Of a DNA stretch of 40,947 bases, positions 37,950 to 40,947 are shown in pieces. Source of the stretch: a virus. The position numbers and the translations under genes were made by a program. Under the pieces are notes generated by a model. The model was not told the DNA's origin and did not search any database. It saw only the letters and a list, made by a program, of their open reading frames with translations. Where the stretch lies: the IMG/VR virus record IMGVR_UViG_3300027668_000039, positions 1 to 40,947 of that record; one strand, 5' to 3'. Position 1 is the stretch's first letter. Every line of letters starts with the position of its first letter.

Positions 37950-38581
37950 TAAAATACCATTCCATCAAATTCACCTCCTGACACTCTACCCTTAATATTT
38001 GAAGTGATTTCATCATCCCAACATTCTTGGTTCAGCCAAGTGCAAGGATGTTTTTTAAATTTAATATCTGTTATTGAATCTGAATATTGTTGTGCAGCAA
38101 CAACACATTTCTTGCAATTATCTAAACTTAATTTAATAAACTTATTAAAACATAACTTTCTGCTTTTCTTTACATTATAAGCTTCCCAAAATTCAGAAAA
38201 TAAAACACTCTTTTCATTCTTAGTATTATCCTCTACATTTTTGAGGAGGGGTGCTCCACATTTTTGAGGAGGGGGTGTTTTTGCTGATGAAGGTATCTTT
38301 GAAACAAGAGAAATCATCCTTTGATCTACATTTTTGGCATCACTTTTAACTAAATATATCTTAATGAATTTATGAAGAGATAGGTTTTGTAAATTTCTAC
38401 TTATGCTTTTAGGATTTCTATCAAATAGCTTTCCAAAATAAGCATTAGATGCCCAACAATAGCCTTTAAAGTTCGTTAGACAAGTTATTTCGGCATAAAG
38501 CAATCTTTCCATTGGATTCAGTTTTTTACTGTATCTAACATCAGCAGGAATTACTGCGTAATAATTTGGTTTTTCACTCAT
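37949..38581 (-). CDS. Replication initiator / helicase loader (lambda O-like)
   Basis: 210 aa. Residues about 1-95 form a winged helix (MSEKPNYYAVIPADVRYSKK, LNPMERLLYAEITCLTN, NPKSISRNLQNLSLHKFI) as in phage O and Rep-type initiators. A Pro/Lys linker follows (TPPPQKCGAPLLKN). The C-terminal FSEFWEAYNVKKSRK...HPCTWLNQECWDDE is the usual DnaD/O-like end. It probably binds the origin and loads the primase-helicase encoded next. The leader has four CAAAA repeats before the ATG. Confidence 0.78.
   Translation of the reverse strand: MSEKPNYYAVIPADVRYSKKLNPMERLLYAEITCLTNFKGYCWASNAYFGKLFDRNPKSISRNLQNLSLHKFIKIYLVKSDAKNVDQRMISLVSKIPSSAKTPPPQKCGAPLLKNVEDNTKNEKSVLFSEFWEAYNVKKSRKLCFNKFIKLSLDNCKKCVVAAQQYSDSITDIKFKKHPCTWLNQECWDDEITSNIKGRVSGGEFDGMVF
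38231..38274 (-). repeat. Two 21-bp direct repeats inside the initiator gene
   Basis: Plus-strand copies CTCTACATTTTTGAGGAGGG (38231-38250) and CTCCACATTTTTGAGGAGGG (38254-38273) lie 23 bp apart. A third partial copy, TCTACATTTTTGG, is at 38325-38337. The 23-bp spacing puts the two full copies in different reading frames, so the repeat is kept at DNA level, as with iterons. Confidence 0.8.
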
Positions 38582-38608
38582 GTTTTGTTTTGTTTTGTTT
38601 TGTTAGTT

Positions 38609-38680
38609 AAAAAAAAGGGGAGAGTTACAATAATAAAAACATTTAATAGTTATATTTTGTCCGTAGTGGACACTCCCCCC
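38609..38680 (-). terminator. Minus-strand terminator/attenuator after the SSB gene
   Basis: On the minus strand, GGGGGGAG (38680-38673) can pair with CTCCCC (38622-38617), followed by eight T (38616-38609). A nested hairpin GTCC-ACTAC-GGAC (38671-38659) lies inside the ~50-base loop. The initiator and helicase genes follow, so it may limit or regulate read-through. Confidence 0.55.
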
Positions 38681-38688
38681 TAATTTAT

Positions 38689-38973
38689 TTAGAATGGTAA
38701 ATCATCTTCTTGTTCAACTACTGCTTTCTTAGCAGATGGTTGCCCAGCACCTTTAGTTGGCTTCCAAGTATCTACATAAGAGTAATGTGTTATCCCAGTA
38801 TCAGAAGGTTCTTTTCTTCTTGTTACAATAAGGTTTACCCAACCATTATCATCTAACTCTTTTAATTGTTTTGCGAAATCCTCAACCTTAATGCTTATTT
38901 TAAGTTGAGCACCTCCATTATCAAATGTTTTTTCTTTGATAATCATTCCATTTACATACTGTTTTTCTGTCAT
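38689..38973 (-). CDS. Single-stranded DNA-binding protein (SSB-like)
   Basis: 94 aa. A short OB-like part with KTFDNGGAQLKISIKVEDFA, and a C-terminal tail QEDDLPF, the acidic tip that in bacterial SSBs recruits replication and repair proteins. It is shorter than usual for SSB, so it may be a divergent phage type. It sits between the initiator and the DnaA-like gene. The tip points to interaction with host replication proteins. Confidence 0.75.
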   Translation of the reverse strand: MTEKQYVNGMIIKEKTFDNGGAQLKISIKVEDFAKQLKELDDNGWVNLIVTRRKEPSDTGITHYSYVDTWKPTKGAGQPSAKKAVVEQEDDLPF

Positions 38974-38979
38974 TTTTTG

Positions 38980-39384
38980 TTATTTATTAATTAATTTAGT
39001 TGTGTTCTTTTTTAAAATCTTTATTGATTTTTGCATTACATCAATCTGCCTTTCCATGTGATCTATTTTTGCTGCTCTATATCCAGTTGCGTACTCATCT
39101 TGTACAGCCAAGTACATATCTTTATATTTTGGATAATATTTTAAGTTCCATTTATGATCCTTTGTGTATTTTAAAACTGAAGCATGATGCCTTCCTACTA
39201 ATACTCCTGCCCTAGTTGCAGAGCATCCCTCTTCTCTTAACATTGAGCCTAAAATACTTCTAGCTAGTGCTATATTAGTATGCCTATCTTTACTCCTTAT
39301 AACTTGTCTTGATATACCTGAAACCAATTCTATTATTTTAGTTAAAGCTTCTTCATTACTACTCATATTTATTTCTTTCATCAC
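38980..39384 (-). CDS. Stand-alone DnaA domain IV-like DNA-binding protein
   Basis: 134 aa. ALARSILGSMLREEGCSATR and AGVLVGRHHASVLKYTKDH (residues about 45-83) resemble the helix-turn-helix of DnaA domain IV, including the GR.H..VL.Y signature that reads DnaA boxes. No ATPase part is present. The C-terminus is a basic coiled coil (QIDVMQKSIKILKKNTTKL). It lies in the replication block, six bases from the SSB gene. The start may be Met7 (39366), which gives a smaller overlap. Confidence 0.65.
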   Translation of the reverse strand: MMKEINMSSNEEALTKIIELVSGISRQVIRSKDRHTNIALARSILGSMLREEGCSATRAGVLVGRHHASVLKYTKDHKWNLKYYPKYKDMYLAVQDEYATGYRAAKIDHMERQIDVMQKSIKILKKNTTKLINK

Positions 39385-39892
39385 TTAATTTTCTTGATTG
39401 TGTTAATATTTTTTTTGCTCTTTGTGTATCTAAATTTTCTGATACATAATACAATGAAGCTATAAACCTTTTCTTTTCAGAACTATAATGTTTAAATCTA
39501 TCTACTTCATTGTCTAAAACTCTTGCTATCTCTAAACCTACTTCTTTGTAACATAGCTGTAAATACTTAGTTCTTAATGTTGATGAATGTATTTTTTCAC
39601 CTAACAAACCTAAAGAATCCCATTTATTTTCTTTAAAATAAAATATTGGTATATCACTAAACATTTCTTTTGGAATGGCAGATAAGAAATTTATAAAATA
39701 ATCTATTGGTATATATCCATCCTTATTTCTAGCTATTATTATATTTCTATATTTATGTATATAACTATATATTTTTCTAGCTTTTTGATCATTATTCAAA
39801 TACTCCTCTTTTAAACATCTCTTGATACTGGTCTTTAGGATCTCTAGGCCAGTCGTTCTCCCTAAGATCCTTGATGATTTTTTCTGCTTCAT
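39359..39892 (-). CDS. Replication-block protein, unknown
   Basis: Up to 177 aa. Basic first part (IKRCLKEEYLNNDQKARKIY), then helical (LQLCYKEVGLEIARVLDNEV). No family is recognised. The ATG at 39892 would overlap 39792-40028 by 101 bases. A TTG at 39799, preceded by AGAGGAG, would remove the overlap and give 146 aa, so the first 31 residues may not be real. It overlaps the DnaA-like gene at its other end. Confidence 0.55.
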   Translation of the reverse strand: MKQKKSSRILGRTTGLEILKTSIKRCLKEEYLNNDQKARKIYSYIHKYRNIIIARNKDGYIPIDYFINFLSAIPKEMFSDIPIFYFKENKWDSLGLLGEKIHSSTLRTKYLQLCYKEVGLEIARVLDNEVDRFKHYSSEKKRFIASLYYVSENLDTQRAKKILTQSRKLSDERNKYE

Positions 39893-40028
39893 TATAAGTC
39901 AAATCGTTAAAATTAATATTATCGTACTCTCTGCTAGTTCCAGATGTTTGCATAAGCTGTTCTATAAATCCTATCTGCCACATAGAACATTGCTCATCAT
40001 CTAATATATCATCTATCCAGTCAGTCAT
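39792..40028 (-). CDS. Small acidic protein, unknown
   Basis: 78 aa beginning MTDWIDDILDDEQCSMWQIG, then IEQLMQTSG and NFNDLTYNEAEKIIKDLREN. The QIGFIEQLMQTSG...LTYNEAEKIIKDL pattern resembles small phage proteins of the replication/recombination block but I cannot name the family. It is two bases downstream of the gene at 40031-40429. Confidence 0.6.
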   Translation of the reverse strand: MTDWIDDILDDEQCSMWQIGFIEQLMQTSGTSREYDNINFNDLTYNEAEKIIKDLRENDWPRDPKDQYQEMFKRGVFE

Positions 40029-40030
40029 TT

Positions 40031-40429
40031 TTATTTTGATTTAAAGTCATCAGACTCATCTTCACCGAAGAATCCATTTTCATAGAAACCAGCCAACTTT
40101 AGTACAATTCTTGACATAGCTCTCTTTTCTGCCATAGCAACTGGATATGCGTTCTTATTGTTTTTAGGAGTTGCTTCCCCAAAAGTTTGAATAATCTTAT
40201 CTCCCATCTTTCCTTTTGCTTTTATTAAGCAATGTGAGTGATCATCAGATAAATTAACTAATTCATATTGAATTTCAATCCCTTGTGCCGACATAATCTT
40301 GTCTACACCAGCCCTAGTTATGATTGTGTAATGAGCATGTTTAAAAACATCTTCTTTAACCAGGTTGTTGGCAATGAATAATCTTCTTAATGTTTCTTTT
40401 TTAGTTTCTGCTACTTTATTTTCTGACAT
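40031..40429 (-). CDS. Recombination protein candidate (RAD52/Erf-like annealing)
   Basis: 132 aa. The segments HAHYTIITRAGVDKIMSAQG, KIIQTFGEATPKNNKNAYPV and AMAEKRAMSRIVLKLAGFYE give the GEA.P...AYP..MAEKRA.SR..LKLAG pattern of phage single-strand annealing proteins in the RAD52/Erf group. It may pair homologous strands in phage recombination together with SSB and RusA. The similarity is from motif memory only, so another conserved phage family is possible. Its start overlaps the next gene. Confidence 0.5.
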   Translation of the reverse strand: MSENKVAETKKETLRRLFIANNLVKEDVFKHAHYTIITRAGVDKIMSAQGIEIQYELVNLSDDHSHCLIKAKGKMGDKIIQTFGEATPKNNKNAYPVAMAEKRAMSRIVLKLAGFYENGFFGEDESDDFKSK

Positions 40430-40604
40430 TTTTTTCTTTTTTTAATTTATCACTAGTTTTTATTTTTATTGTTGCTTGATATAATTCTTGAAACACATGC
40501 TCTGTATTCATGTATTTAGACAACTCATACATTTCTCCATAATATTTCTGCATATCATCTTGCTCTTGTTGGTGTTGAGCAAACACTTCTTTCATTTTTC
40601 CCAT
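40416..40604 (-). CDS. Small helical protein, unknown
   Basis: 62 aa beginning MGKMKEVFAQHQQEQDDMQK, Gln/Glu-rich and predicted helical, with a basic end. No family is recognised. Its end overlaps the start of the annealing candidate by 14 bases. Confidence 0.5.
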   Translation of the reverse strand: MGKMKEVFAQHQQEQDDMQKYYGEMYELSKYMNTEHVFQELYQATIKIKTSDKLKKEKNVRK

Positions 40605-40618
40605 TTATTTAATTTTAG

Positions 40619-40771
40619 TTATTTTTCACTTATTTGATTAAAATGTATTGATGCCTTCTTTCTTTCTTCATTGTGAATGTCTGCATTTTTTTCTGCCATT
40701 GCTATTGAACCACTAAAGAACCCAAAACCATACATTATAATTGCTACCATAATACTTATTAGAATTTCCAT
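40619..40771 (-). CDS. 50-aa membrane protein
   Basis: ATG at 40769-40771 to TAA at 40619-40621 encodes MEILISIMVAIIMYGFGFFS, then GSIAMAEKNADIHNEERKKA and a short end. One N-terminal transmembrane helix precedes a charged tail. The leader TAATAAAC is A-rich, as elsewhere. It sits 14 bases upstream of the next gene in the operon. Function unknown. Confidence 0.55.
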   Translation of the reverse strand: MEILISIMVAIIMYGFGFFSGSIAMAEKNADIHNEERKKASIHFNQISEK

Positions 40772-40838
40772 GTTTATTAATTTTTAATTATTTTTTGTTA
40801 TAATCTTTCAGCACATATTTTGTGGGTCTTTACTCTGT

Positions 40839-40947
40839 TTATTTTAATATTAATTTAATCTTTTGCCAAAATGTCATTTGTCTATAATCCCAATAGAAAT
40901 TAATCGCTTGTGGTACTCCACTTTGGAAACAATGGATTTTAGTTGCC
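40839..40947 (-). CDS. 3' part of the gene across the circular junction
   Basis: An open frame from the right edge, 35 residues (ATKIHCFQSGVPQAINFYWD, then YRQMTFWQKIKLILK), ending in TAA at 40839-40841. It is in phase with the frame that leaves the left edge at 1-86 if 40947 joins 1. The product is basic and aromatic. No family is recognised. Confidence 0.55.
   Translation of the reverse strand, partial: ATKIHCFQSGVPQAINFYWDYRQMTFWQKIKLILK

Noticed and set aside
115-40840. TTTACTCTGTT near both edges (about 119 and 40829) as a terminal repeat
   Set aside because: Only 11-12 bp, inside or just after separate gene ends, and not at the window edges; likely chance or a shared gene-end remnant.
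1-40947. Lysogeny module (integrase, repressor, att site)
   Set aside because: No recombinase signature or cI/Cro-like pair was found on either strand.
1-40947. tRNA genes
   Set aside because: No cloverleaf with a T-loop GTTCRAATC-type sequence was seen in the intergenic regions.

Overview
The window reads as the complete genome of a virulent-looking tailed phage of a Bacteroidota host, probably a flavobacterium. The DNA is strongly AT-rich. Genes start after A-rich leaders with few Shine-Dalgarno sites, several upstream regions carry the Bacteroidota -7 box TAnnTTTG, and the virion proteins belong to the Bacteroidota phage type. A long tape measure protein and the absence of any sheath suggest a siphovirus. 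I see no integrase, cI-like repressor, tRNA or DNA polymerase. A minus-strand gene that leaves the left edge (1-86) joins in frame, without a stop, to an open frame that enters at the right edge (40947 down to 40839). The molecule is therefore probably circular, or circularly permuted, at about 40.9 kb.

The map has two arms. A divergent control region (1023-1147) sends one transcription arm rightward to 34186. The other runs leftward through 1022-1, across the junction, and on from 40947 to 34183. The arms meet tail to tail with overlapping stop codons at 34183-34186.

Rightward arm. 1148-3921: ClpP-like head protease with a possible nested scaffold, major capsid protein and major tail protein, followed by a terminator. 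4002-5998: portal and head-tail adaptor. 6002-10681: fibres, repeat shaft, LamG-like receptor binding and other decoration proteins. 10681-12494: lysis cassette (DUF5675-type peptidoglycan enzyme, coiled-coil membrane proteins, a spanin-like pair and a two-helix holin). 12510-13595: metallophosphoesterase. 13.6-18.05 kb: an accessory region of three transcription units. 18.6-21.3 kb: small and large terminase. 21.4-33.6 kb: tail module with a -1 frameshifted chaperone pair, a tail-completion protein, two large tail-tip proteins and the tape measure.

The accessory region is the most unusual part. Three successive units (14027-15505, 15781-16997, 17301-17989) each consist of AATTGGTA repeats phased at multiples of 11 bp, a shared CAACAAAA-type leader, small unknown genes and a hairpin terminator. 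The next repeat cluster starts 5-20 bp after each terminator. It looks like an ordered array of moron-like cassettes. The same stretch is rich in GGCC and CC(A/T)GG.

Leftward arm. It encodes replication and recombination: a RAD52/Erf-like candidate, a stand-alone DnaA domain IV-like protein, an SSB with a DDLPF tail, a lambda-O-like initiator with out-of-frame direct repeats inside its gene, a T7 gp4-like primase-helicase and a RusA-type resolvase. Many small unknown genes lie among them, including one duplicated pair. With no polymerase of its own, the phage probably recruits the host replisome.
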